DNA from: Sphaerisporangium sp040685555
GTDB lineage: Bacteria > Actinomycetota > Actinomycetes > Streptosporangiales > Streptosporangiaceae
Direction: 5' to 3'
DNA: 64,000 bases
Assembly (NCBI RefSeq): GCF_040685555.1
Contig: NZ_JBFBIK010000008.1
Location: 1-64,000 of the forward strand
The notes below the pieces were generated by a model, which saw only the letters and a program-made list of their open reading frames with translations, was not told the DNA's origin and did not search any database. Position numbers and translations under genes: made by a program. Of this stretch, positions 16,855-24,915 are shown one piece after another. Position 1 is the first letter of the stretch; each line of letters starts with the position of its first letter.

Positions 16855-17449
16855 CTCATCGAGGCCAGTCATGACCTCAAATGCTGACGCGCCCGGAGCG
16901 CGCGACAAAGGCCTCGTCCAGCTTGGGTGAACGCTTGGCAAGCGGGTGACGGTTTCGGTCATTCCGCCAAGCGTTGGCGATGCCGACGCCAAACCCGGCC
17001 GGCGACCCCGGTGGACCGTCTCGCCCTTACGCAGATGGACTAGCACCAGCATGGCCGATTGGCCGGGATTGAGCTTGTGCGATCGGGAGCCAAATCGCAT
17101 TCTGGTGGCGGCGGATCACTCCGGCCAGGTAGGTCACGGTCCGGCGTGACAACGGCAGCGCAGCGCGACAGAACAGCACCCGGAGCTCCTGGTACTAGGT
17201 CGATAACCCATCGACCAGGGGCTTCACTTTTATGTGGATCCAGACCGGCGATCTGCAACGCACCCGTGACCTGCGACGTCAGGTTGGAAAAGGGTCAATG
17301 GCAAGATTTCGGCGACGCCGAGCGTCGCAAGCTCGAATCTCTGCCGCAACATGCGGAAGAATGAGGTGGAGCGGCGGCTTGCCAGGAACCTGTGGCGTCC
17401 GGCGCTGCTCGTCCGGGGTGATGCAGCAGATGGTCTAAGAGGAGTGGAT
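16855..17449. other. 595-base spacer upstream of lacI
   Basis: No reading frame with normal codon bias and a start was found. The first third holds two operator-like inverted repeats (listed separately). The last third has a weak in-frame extension of lacI upstream of its chosen GTG without similarity. A short inverted repeat (GACTCAT...) sits just after the formamidase-like stop, but no strong terminator is visible. Confidence 0.5.
16924..16979 (+). promoter_or_regulatory. two operator-like inverted repeats
   Basis: TGGGTGAACGCTTGGCAA at 16924-16941 matches the operon A operator at 13 of 18 positions. CGCCAA-GCG-TTGGCG at 16965-16979 has 6-base arms around three bases. They are 41 bases apart, about four helical turns centre to centre, and lie 470-520 bases before lacI. 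They may be auxiliary or autoregulatory LacI-family sites. Confidence 0.45.
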
Positions 17450-18472
17450 GTGAGCGGAAACGCGCCTGCGCGCCTGCGAGACGTGGCAGAAGTCGCTGGA
17501 GTGCACGTTTCCACGGCGTCGAGGGTGCTCAACGGAGAGCTTGGGCGCGTTCCCCTCTCCACGCAACGAAGAATCATCCAAGCGGCCGAGAAGCTGCAAT
17601 ACCGTCCGAACCAGCTGGCGCGCGGCCTGAAACTGTCATCAACTGGAGCCGTCGGGTTGCTCGTGCCATCGTTACGAAACCCGGCCTTCTCAGAATTAAT
17701 TCGCGGCGCGTTCCATCGCGCATTCGAACGGAATGTCGTCGTGCTGCTGGCTGAGGATACGGGACAGTCCGAGTCTCAAGAAGCATACGAACGGCTCGTC
17801 GAGTTTGGCCGAATCGACGGCCTTCTGATTGCATCTGGACAATTTGACCAGGGGCTCCTCTCCCGTCTGGTAGAGAGAAACCTCGCACACGTCTTCGTCA
17901 ATCGCCCGCACCCTAGAAGCGGCCGCAATGTCGTTATGGATGAGGAAGCGCCAGGTCGTCTCGCGGCACACCATCTGTTAGAGCTCGGCCACCGACGACT
18001 TGGCCACTTGGCCGGTCCGAACAAACTTGACACCGCGCGTCGCCGCACGCGCGGGTTCATGACGGCGATCAAGGCCGCGGGGGTTACTACGGTTGAAACC
18101 ACGCGATCGGAGTACGAAGAAGGCGCCGCCTTCGATGCGATGAAAAAACTCCTCGCGAAGAAGAACCGCCCCACCGGCGTGTTCGTGTCAAACATTAATC
18201 AAGCCATCGGCGGCCTGGCGGCACTCACCAGGGCGGGAGTGCGTGTGCCCGAGGACATGTCCCTGGTGTGCTGCGACGACGACCCGCTCGTCGAGTTTCT
18301 CGCGGTGCCGCTGACCACGATACGTATGCCCCTCTGGGAGCTCGGAGTGGCGGGAGTAGATGCGTTGCTTGCCCAGATCGATGGAGAAGGGCCATCAAAT
18401 GTGCGCCTGGCGCTTCCGCCCATCCTGATCGAACGCGCTTCCACATGCTCCATCGATGAGTCGAATACCTGA
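17450..18472 (+). CDS. LacI-family transcriptional regulator
   Basis: The 340-residue regulator has a LacI helix-turn-helix at residues 8-32 (LRDVAEVAGVHVSTASRVLN) and a periplasmic-binding-like effector domain (VGLLVPSLRNPAFSELIRGA onward; CCDDDPLVEFLAVPLTTIRM near the end). GTG 17450 was chosen because AGAGGAG lies five bases upstream and the HTH then starts at the usual distance. It is the best candidate to bind the palindromes at 3375-3398 and 10751-10768. Three TTA leucine codons occur in frame at 17672, 17696 and 17978, very rare for such DNA, so its translation may depend on a scarce UAA-anticodon tRNA. Confidence 0.92.
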   Translation: MSGNAPARLRDVAEVAGVHVSTASRVLNGELGRVPLSTQRRIIQAAEKLQYRPNQLARGLKLSSTGAVGLLVPSLRNPAFSELIRGAFHRAFERNVVVLLAEDTGQSESQEAYERLVEFGRIDGLLIASGQFDQGLLSRLVERNLAHVFVNRPHPRSGRNVVMDEEAPGRLAAHHLLELGHRRLGHLAGPNKLDTARRRTRGFMTAIKAAGVTTVETTRSEYEEGAAFDAMKKLLAKKNRPTGVFVSNINQAIGGLAALTRAGVRVPEDMSLVCCDDDPLVEFLAVPLTTIRMPLWELGVAGVDALLAQIDGEGPSNVRLALPPILIERASTCSIDESNT

Positions 18473-18903
18473 CTCAGCCTGAATCCACGTGCGCCGTGAG
18501 GTGCTGCTGATTCGAGTGGAGGCAAGAAACCTTCACTGCTGCCGGGGCGCAGTAATCACCAGTTCGTTCATTTGGTTCGCCGTCCGCTATGCCTGCTCCT
18601 AGAGACCATCGACGGTTATCCGCCCTCTTGGGGTATAAGTCCGCTTGGCCGCGACTGAAACGTATGCAGCTACCATTGGGCCACGACCGTAATTGCTATG
18701 TGCCAGAGAGACTGTCCAGAGTTTTCTCCCAGGGTGCGCAGCGCGCGCCGGCAAAGGTGAAGTGTCAGCGGAAAATGATCTCGTTAAGCTGATCTCCGAC
18801 CGGTATGACGGACTACGTACAGAGGCACATCGTCCGGGCGAATCACTCGCAAGGATCGAGGAAGCAGCAGAGCGATGGAGAGGGACGACGATGTGGGTTC
18901 GCG
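18473..18903. other. spacer between lacI and the penicillin-binding protein gene
   Basis: This region has no complete gene. The left half is mixed-composition DNA; the right half holds a short frame that looks like the first part of a truncated gene (listed separately) and stops abruptly at the convergent PBP gene. Base composition returns to very high GC at about 18895, consistent with the island's right edge. Confidence 0.5.
18762..18890 (+). pseudogene. truncated 5' end of an unrecognised gene at island right edge
   Basis: From GTG 18762 (AAAGGTGA just upstream) the frame reads MSAENDLVKLISDRYDGL then RTEAHRPGESLARIEEAAER, a plausible helical protein start. Beyond residue 43 it runs into the antisense of the PBP repeat tail and loses any protein character. 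Family not recognised. It is most likely a gene cut by the recombination that placed the island here. Confidence 0.4.
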
Positions 18904-21042
18904 TCAGCCGGGTGGGGGTGGGGGTTCGAGGGGTTGGGTGTCGGGGGGTGGCGGGGCTGTGCCGTCGGGTTGGTCGTTGGGGTTGGGGTTCGGGTCGGGG
19001 TTGCCGGTGGGGTCGGGGTTCGGCGCGGACGGGGTGTCGGTCGGCCGTGGGTTCGGGCTCGCGGGAGGCGGGTCACCCTGGCGGGTCCCGTCGTTCCTGT
19101 CGCCCCAGCCGTTCCTGTTGCCGGTGTCACCCCAGCCGTTGAAGCCGCCGTTCCAGTCGTTGTAGTACGGGTCGTACGACGTGGAGCCGGGGAAGTCCTT
19201 GACCGGCCTGCCCGACATCGCCTCGGACATGAACGCGCGCCAGACCTGCGCGGGCAGCGAGCCGCCGAACAGCGCGCCGTACCCGGGGACGCTCACGGTC
19301 TTGTTGTCGTCGCGGAACATGTTCACGGCGGTCGAGAGCTGCGGGGTGTACCCGACGAACCACACCGAGCTGGAGGAGTCGCTGGTGCCGGTCTTGCCGG
19401 CCACGGGGCGGTCGTACAACCGGGCGGCCGTGCCGGTGCCGCCCTCCACCACCTGCTGCATGGCGTACGTCGCGTCCGCGGCCGTCTGCTCGCTGAACGC
19501 GCGGACGCCGGTCGCGGTGAACTTGCTGGTGTGGCCCTTGGCGTCGGTGACCGAGCGGATGACGTGCGCTTCCCTGTGGATGCCGTCGGCGGCGAAGGTG
19601 GCGAATCCTGAGGCCTGCTGGACGGCGCTGACCGACGCGGTGCCGAGCGGGAAGGTCGGGTAGTCCTTCTGCTTGGCGATCTGGTCGGCCGGGATGCCCG
19701 CCGCCTCGGCCGCCTTGGCGACCTTCTTGAGCCCGACCTTCTGCGCAAGGTCGACGAAGGCGGTGTTGACCGAGTTGCGCGTCGCCTCCACCAGGTCGAT
19801 GGACGCGCCGTACGAGGTGCCGCCGGAGTTGGGGATCGGGTCCTTCGCCGAGGCGACCCGTATCGGCGAGTTGCCGTTGACCCGCGTGTTCAGGTCGAAC
19901 CCGTTCTCCAGCGCGGCGGCCAGCGTGTACGGCTTGAACGTGGACCCGGCCTGGACCTTCGCCGAGAACGCGTTGTCGTATTGGTTCTCCGTGTAGTCCT
20001 TGCCGCCGTAGAAGGCGACGACCTCACCGGTGCTCGGGTCGACGGCGGCGAGGCCGGTGCGCACCTTGCCTGAGGTGTCCGAGGGCAGGGTCTCCTCGAC
20101 GGCGCGCTCGGCGGTGGCCATGAGCCCCTTGTCGAACGTCGTCGTGATCTTGAGGCCACCCTGCTGGATGTCTTCGTCGGACAGGCCCCGGCGGTTCAGC
20201 TCCGCCCGTACCTGGGCGAGGATGTAGCCCTTCTGGCCGTTGAGCGAGAGCGGGTTCTTGAGCTTGGCGAGCTTGGGGAAGGTCAGCGTCGCGGCCTCGG
20301 ACGGGTCGAGCGAGCGCGTCTGCACCATGGCGTCGACCACGGCCTGCCAGCGGGCCCTGGCGGCGTCCAGGTCGGCGCCCTTGGGCGCGGCGAAGCGCGA
20401 CGGCTGCTGGATCACGGCCGCGAGGTAGGCGCCCTGCGACGGGGTCAGCTTGCTGACGTCCTTGCCGAAGTAGGCCTGCGCGGCGGCCTGGATGCCGTGG
20501 GCGCCCCGGCCGAAGTAGATGGTGTTGAGGTACTGCTCCAGCACCCAGGACTTGGACTTGGAGCGATCCACCTTCAGCGAGATCATGATCTCTTTGAACT
20601 TACGCGTCGCCGACCGCTCCTGGCTGAGCCCGCTGTAGTAGTTGCGCACCAGTTGCTGGGTGATCGTCGAACCGCCCTGCACCTGGTTGCCGGTCACGGT
20701 CGACCACATGGCGCGAGCGGTGCCCTGCAAAGACACGCCCTGGTCCTGGTAGAAAGTACGGTTCTCGACGGAAATGACCGCATCACGCACTACCTTGGGC
20801 ACTTTTTCGAGCGGGACGTTCTTGCGGTTCACGCCCTGCCGGGCGAGCACCGTCTTGCCGTCGCGGTAGTAGATGAGCGAGCCCTGCGCGGTCGCGTCCT
20901 TCTGGGTGGTGTCGGGGATCGGCGTCAGAACCCACACCACGGCCACCATCGCGGCGATGCCGAGAACGACGATGCCACCGGCGATGAGGAATCGGCGGAG
21001 AAGACGACGCCTCGACCGGCGCTTCTTCTCTTCGTCCCGCAC
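18904..21042 (-). CDS. class A penicillin-binding protein (transglycosylase/transpeptidase)
   Basis: The 712-residue bifunctional murein synthase has a basic cytoplasmic tail, a membrane anchor at about 18-40, and a glycosyltransferase 51 domain with catalytic E93 (SVENRTFYQDQGV) and GGSTITQQLVRN. The transpeptidase domain has S367-x-x-K370 (STFKP), S424-V-N426 and K550-T-G. The last 75 residues are an extracytoplasmic tail rich in Pro, Asn, Gly and Asp. It polymerises and cross-links peptidoglycan at the outer membrane face. The gene converges with the island's right boundary. The ATG is the first in a long conserved frame; the promoter lies in the following intergenic region. Confidence 0.95.
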   Translation of the reverse strand: MRDEEKKRRSRRRLLRRFLIAGGIVVLGIAAMVAVVWVLTPIPDTTQKDATAQGSLIYYRDGKTVLARQGVNRKNVPLEKVPKVVRDAVISVENRTFYQDQGVSLQGTARAMWSTVTGNQVQGGSTITQQLVRNYYSGLSQERSATRKFKEIMISLKVDRSKSKSWVLEQYLNTIYFGRGAHGIQAAAQAYFGKDVSKLTPSQGAYLAAVIQQPSRFAAPKGADLDAARARWQAVVDAMVQTRSLDPSEAATLTFPKLAKLKNPLSLNGQKGYILAQVRAELNRRGLSDEDIQQGGLKITTTFDKGLMATAERAVEETLPSDTSGKVRTGLAAVDPSTGEVVAFYGGKDYTENQYDNAFSAKVQAGSTFKPYTLAAALENGFDLNTRVNGNSPIRVASAKDPIPNSGGTSYGASIDLVEATRNSVNTAFVDLAQKVGLKKVAKAAEAAGIPADQIAKQKDYPTFPLGTASVSAVQQASGFATFAADGIHREAHVIRSVTDAKGHTSKFTATGVRAFSEQTAADATYAMQQVVEGGTGTAARLYDRPVAGKTGTSDSSSSVWFVGYTPQLSTAVNMFRDDNKTVSVPGYGALFGGSLPAQVWRAFMSEAMSGRPVKDFPGSTSYDPYYNDWNGGFNGWGDTGNRNGWGDRNDGTRQGDPPPASPNPRPTDTPSAPNPDPTGNPDPNPNPNDQPDGTAPPPPDTQPLEPPPPPG

Positions 21043-21098
21043 GGCCCAACCCCCGATCTACAGCCCAGCAAACCCCCGTAAGCTGGACGGATCGTCCA

Positions 21099-21136
21099 CA
21101 CTAGATGATAGAGACCGGTGCTCCGCTCATCTAGTG
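21099..21136. promoter_or_regulatory. inverted repeat in the PBP promoter region
   Basis: CACTAGATGA (21099-21108) and TCATCTAGTG (21127-21136) are perfectly complementary arms 18 bases apart. On the minus strand, the left arm overlaps TAGTGT, a possible -10 for the PBP gene 60 bases from its start. This could be an operator or an RNA hairpin in the leader. Confidence 0.4.
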
Positions 21137-21269
21137 GCCCCACGATCTCCGCATTGCACAGGCTCGCAGATTTCCAGGTCCGCGTATGGGACATGCTCGC
21201 GGGTTCCCGCTATGCGTACGGGACAGACCTGCTTATTGCCACGTCTTCGCACGAAACCGCATACGGGCT

Positions 21270-21749
21270 CTAGCGCTCGCGGTGACGCGGAGTGCCGGCC
21301 ACGAGGGGCAGCACCCGGTAGGCGACCGGTGTGTCCAGCGCGATCACCGAGGACGTGCGCACCACCCCTTCGACTTCCACGATCAGGTCGATGACGCGTT
21401 GAAGGTCGGCGTTGCTCCGCGCGACCACCCGGCACAGCATGTCACCGCCACCGGTGATCGTGTGGACCTCCAGCACTTCCGGGATGGACGCGAGCAGGCT
21501 CGCGACCGGCTCGTGGCCGCTGACCTGCCGGATCTGCAGGGTGACGAACGCGGTCACCTGGTACCCCAGGGCGGCCGGGTCGACGTCGGGCCCGAACCCG
21601 GTGATCACACCGCTCTCCACGAGCCGGTCGAGCCTCGCCTGGATCGTGCCCCGCGCCACGCTCAGCCTCCGGGACGCCTCCAGGACGCCCACGCGCGGCT
21701 CGGCGGCGAGGAGAGAGATGAGCCGTACGTCCAGCTCGTCAATCGTCAT
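21270..21749 (-). CDS. Lrp/AsnC-family transcriptional regulator
   Basis: A standard Lrp-type protein of 159 residues with a winged helix at the N-terminus (DELDVRLISLLAAEPRVGVL and ARGTIQARLDRLVESGVI) and a RAM effector domain (about 65-150, with GGGDMLCRVVA). The start ATG is at the usual distance before IDELD. It is divergent from hpd with 102 bases between. Lrp-type regulators next to hpd commonly control tyrosine degradation, which is the likely role here. Confidence 0.92.
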   Translation of the reverse strand: MTIDELDVRLISLLAAEPRVGVLEASRRLSVARGTIQARLDRLVESGVITGFGPDVDPAALGYQVTAFVTLQIRQVSGHEPVASLLASIPEVLEVHTITGGGDMLCRVVARSNADLQRVIDLIVEVEGVVRTSSVIALDTPVAYRVLPLVAGTPRHRER

Positions 21750-21851
21750 GCTGTACAGGATTACCCCTGGTCCGGCAGGATCGCTAGTCAATCTGCCTAC
21801 CTGTTTGGGTAACACTTGCACATATAGGCCACCTCGTCTGAGAGTGACCTC
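21750..21851. promoter_or_regulatory. divergent lrp-hpd control region
   Basis: The 102-base space carries promoters for both genes. TTACCC at 21761-21766 and GGGTAA at 21807-21812 are complementary arms with centres about four helix turns apart, one near each gene. They could be paired half-sites for the regulator; this is untested. Confidence 0.4.
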
Positions 21852-22952
21852 ATGAGCGATGTATTTCCCGTACACGGCATGGATTCGGTGGTCTTCGCGG
21901 TAGGCAACGCCAAGCAGGCGGCGCACTACTACTCCTCGGCCTTCGGGATGCGCCTGGTCGCGTACAAGGGGCCTGAGACGGGTAGCCGGGACGAGGTGGC
22001 CTACGTGCTGACCTCCGGAAGCGCGCGTTTCGAGCTGCGCGGCTCGGTGCGGCCCGGCACCGAGATCGCCCGCCACGTGGCCGAGCACGGCGACGGCGTG
22101 ATCGACCTCGCCCTCGACATCCCGGACGTGGAAGGCGCCTACGCGCACGCCATCGCCGCGGGCGCCCGCGGGCTGGCGGAGCCGTACACGATCGAGGACG
22201 AGCAGGGCAAGGTCGTCGTGGCGGCCATCGCCGCCTACGGCGAGACGCGGCACACGCTCGTCGACAGGTCGAACTACAGCGGCACCTACCTGCCCGGCTA
22301 CGTGCCGGCGGCGCCGCTGGTCGAGCCCCCGGCCAAGAGGTACTTCCAGGCCGTGGACCACTGCGTGGGCAACGTGGAGCTCGGCAAGATGGACGAGTGG
22401 GTGGAGTTCTACAAGCGGGTCATGGGCTTCACCAACATGGCGGAGTTCATCGGCGACGACATCGCCACCGAGTACTCCGCGCTCATGTCCAAGGTCGTCG
22501 CGAACGGCACGCGCAAGGTGAAGTTCCCGCTCAACGAGCCGGCGATCAGCCGCAAGAAGTCGCAGATCGACGAGTACCTGGAGTTCTACGGCGGTCCCGG
22601 CGTCCAGCACATCGCGCTGGCCACGAACGACATCATCAGGACCGTCGAGCAGATGCGCGCGGCCGGGGTCGAGTTCCTCGACACGCCCGACTCGTACTAC
22701 GACGACCCGGCGCTGCGCGCGAGGATCGGCGAGGTGCGCGCCCCCATCGAGGAGCTCAAGCGGCAGCACATCCTCGTGGACCGCGACGAGGACGGCTACC
22801 TGCTGCAGATCTTCACCAAGCCCGTGCAGGACCGCCCGACGGTGTTCTTCGAGTTCATCGAGCGCCACGGCTCGCTCGGCTTCGGCAAGGGCAACTTCAA
22901 GGCCCTGTTCGAGGCGATCGAGCGGGAGCAGGACCGGCGCGGCAACCTGTGA
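21852..22952 (+). CDS. hppD: 4-hydroxyphenylpyruvate dioxygenase
   Basis: The 366-residue enzyme converts 4-hydroxyphenylpyruvate to homogentisate in tyrosine catabolism. Two vicinal-oxygen-chelate domains are visible. The iron ligands are H170 (VDHCVGNV), H253 (VQHIAL) and E334 (VFFEFIERHGS), all present. The GNFKALFEAIEREQ C-terminal helix that gates the site is intact. Start ATG 21852 is the first in-frame codon in the conserved region. Later pathway genes (homogentisate dioxygenase) are not in the window. Confidence 0.96.
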   Translation: MSDVFPVHGMDSVVFAVGNAKQAAHYYSSAFGMRLVAYKGPETGSRDEVAYVLTSGSARFELRGSVRPGTEIARHVAEHGDGVIDLALDIPDVEGAYAHAIAAGARGLAEPYTIEDEQGKVVVAAIAAYGETRHTLVDRSNYSGTYLPGYVPAAPLVEPPAKRYFQAVDHCVGNVELGKMDEWVEFYKRVMGFTNMAEFIGDDIATEYSALMSKVVANGTRKVKFPLNEPAISRKKSQIDEYLEFYGGPGVQHIALATNDIIRTVEQMRAAGVEFLDTPDSYYDDPALRARIGEVRAPIEELKRQHILVDRDEDGYLLQIFTKPVQDRPTVFFEFIERHGSLGFGKGNFKALFEAIEREQDRRGNL

Positions 22953-22993
22953 TCGCTTGTTTGCGGTGAGGACATCCTGGTGATCACATACGC

Positions 22994-23431
22994 ATGGGAT
23001 CACCAGGACCCGCGCCCCTCGCGGGCCGGTGGAGGCGCCTGTTCGCCGGCATCCTCGACATTCTGATCGTGGGACTGATCACCTCCCCGTTCTCCTCCAC
23101 GGTGGCCGAGCGGATGCCGGACGGGGCCTACGAGGTGGTCCGTGCGAGCAACGGCATCGCCGTCGCGATCGTCTGGTTTCTTTACTACTGGCTGCTGACG
23201 GCGTTCTGGCGCGGCCAGACCGTGGGCAAGAAGCTGTTCGGGCTTCGGGTCGTGCGGGACCCCACCCAGGAGCCCGTCTCGCCGGGGCAGGCGGCGGTCC
23301 GCGAGGCCGTGTACGGGATCTTCAGCGTGGTCTGTTGCCTGGGTCTGGCCGACGTGGCGTGGATCCTGTTTGACGGAAAGAAGCAGGCTTTGCATGACAA
23401 AGCCGCCTCGACCATTGTCGTAGATGCCTGA
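22994..23431 (+). CDS. RDD-family membrane protein
   Basis: The 145-residue protein starts with AGRWRRLFAGILDILIVGLI, the RDD signature (Arg, then Asp-Asp-type charged positions in the first helix), and has three predicted membrane helices followed by FDGKKQALHDKAASTIVV, the conserved tail seen in RDD proteins. Function is unknown; some members may transport ions. Its stop overlaps the next start by one base (TGATG). Confidence 0.85.
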   Translation: MGSPGPAPLAGRWRRLFAGILDILIVGLITSPFSSTVAERMPDGAYEVVRASNGIAVAIVWFLYYWLLTAFWRGQTVGKKLFGLRVVRDPTQEPVSPGQAAVREAVYGIFSVVCCLGLADVAWILFDGKKQALHDKAASTIVVDA

Positions 23432-24915
23432 TGACCTGGTCTTTCTCCCGTAGGCTGCACGACATGCAGCTGAAGGTGCCCAAGCGGCTGACCGCCGCCA
23501 TGCTGTCCGCGACCGTCCTCGGACTGAACGCCTGTACCGCGTCGAGCGGGGCGACGACGCAGAGCCCGGCGCCCGATGCCGGCAACGCGCAGCACGCCGA
23601 GTCCGACTCCGGCACGCCCGGCGCGGCGGGCATCGGCGATCCCGACTTCCCCCTTGACGGCAACGGGGGGTACGACGTCGGCCACTACGCGCTGAAGCTG
23701 GCCTACGACCCCCCTACCAAGCACCTCTCGGGCACGGCGAGCGTCAAGGCGAAGGCCGTCCAGAACCTTTCCCGGTTCGACCTCGACCTGCACGGGTTCA
23801 CCGTGCGAACGGTGAGCGTCGACGGCAAGCCCGCGAAGTTCGTCAGGGAAGGCGACGAGCTCACGATCAGCCCCGCCGCGGTGATCGCCAAGGGCGCGGA
23901 GTTCGACGTCGCCGTCGACTACGCCGGCAAGCCGGACCCCGTCCGCAACTCCTCGAACCTCGGCACCTACGGCTTCATCCCCACCAAGGACGGGGCGTTC
24001 GTCACCAGCGAGCCCAACGGCGCCAAGACCTGGTTCCCGTGCAACGACCACCCGTCCGACAAGGCGACGTACGACTTCGACATCACGGTCCCGGCCGGCA
24101 CCACCGTGATCGCGAACGGCGAGCTGCGCGGCGACCCGGTGACCTCCGGCGGCGTCTCGACCTTCGCCTGGCGCGAGGGCCACCCGATGGCGACCTACCT
24201 CGCGACGATCACGCTCGGCAAGTTCGACGTCAAGACCGGCAAGTCCCCCGATGGCATCCCGGTGTACGCGGCGACCGACCCGGCGTTCCGGCACGACCTC
24301 GACTTCCTGTACTCCACCTCCGCCAAGGTGACCGACTACTGGTCGAAGGTCTTCGGGCCGTACCCCTTCTCCTCCACGGGCGGCGTGATCGACGACTTCT
24401 CCACCGGTTACGCCCTGGAGAACCAGACCAAGCCGATGTACGGAGGGTTCGAACCGGACGAGAGCATCATCGCCCACGAGCTCGCCCACCAGTGGTTCGG
24501 CGACAGCGTGAGCATCACCCGGTGGAAGGACCTGTGGCTCAACGAGGGCTTCGCGACGTACGCCGAGTGGCTCTGGACCGAGCACAACGGCGGCCTCAGC
24601 GCCGAGAAGACCTTCCAGGACTACTACTCCGCCAAGACCGCCCCCATCTGGAAGTACCCACCCGGCGTGGCCCAGCGGCAAGACCTGTTCAACAACTCGG
24701 TCTACCTCCGGGGCGCCATGACGCTGCACGTCCTGCGCAAGCGCATCGGGGACGACACGTTCTTCAAGCTCCTGCGCACCTGGACCGACCAGCACAAGTA
24801 CGGCGGCGCCACCACCGGCGAGTTCGTCCAGCTCGCCGAGAAGCTCTCCGGCAAGCAGCTGGGCGACCTGTTCGACGCCTGGCTGTACAAGCCGCAGCGC
24901 CCGGTGCTCAGCTGA
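23431..24915 (+). CDS. M1-family metallopeptidase, lipoprotein
   Basis: The 494-residue zinc peptidase has HELAH at 349-353 and the third ligand E372 in NEGFATY. The exopeptidase motif GAMEN appears as ALENQ, with E retained. A signal ending in LNAC (C35) predicts a lipid-anchored extracellular enzyme. The start could also be ATG 23464, which places the lipobox at a more typical distance (C24). The protein lacks the long C-terminal helical domain of classic aminopeptidase N, as do other short actinobacterial M1 members. It overlaps the RDD gene by 1 base and converges with ilvA, overlapping 8 bases. Confidence 0.9.
   Translation: MTWSFSRRLHDMQLKVPKRLTAAMLSATVLGLNACTASSGATTQSPAPDAGNAQHAESDSGTPGAAGIGDPDFPLDGNGGYDVGHYALKLAYDPPTKHLSGTASVKAKAVQNLSRFDLDLHGFTVRTVSVDGKPAKFVREGDELTISPAAVIAKGAEFDVAVDYAGKPDPVRNSSNLGTYGFIPTKDGAFVTSEPNGAKTWFPCNDHPSDKATYDFDITVPAGTTVIANGELRGDPVTSGGVSTFAWREGHPMATYLATITLGKFDVKTGKSPDGIPVYAATDPAFRHDLDFLYSTSAKVTDYWSKVFGPYPFSSTGGVIDDFSTGYALENQTKPMYGGFEPDESIIAHELAHQWFGDSVSITRWKDLWLNEGFATYAEWLWTEHNGGLSAEKTFQDYYSAKTAPIWKYPPGVAQRQDLFNNSVYLRGAMTLHVLRKRIGDDTFFKLLRTWTDQHKYGGATTGEFVQLAEKLSGKQLGDLFDAWLYKPQRPVLS

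Noticed and set aside
21750..23003. Upstream extension of the Lrp reading frame across hpd
   Set aside because: The extension is antisense to hpd; the regulator begins at 21749 with a normal Lrp N-terminus.
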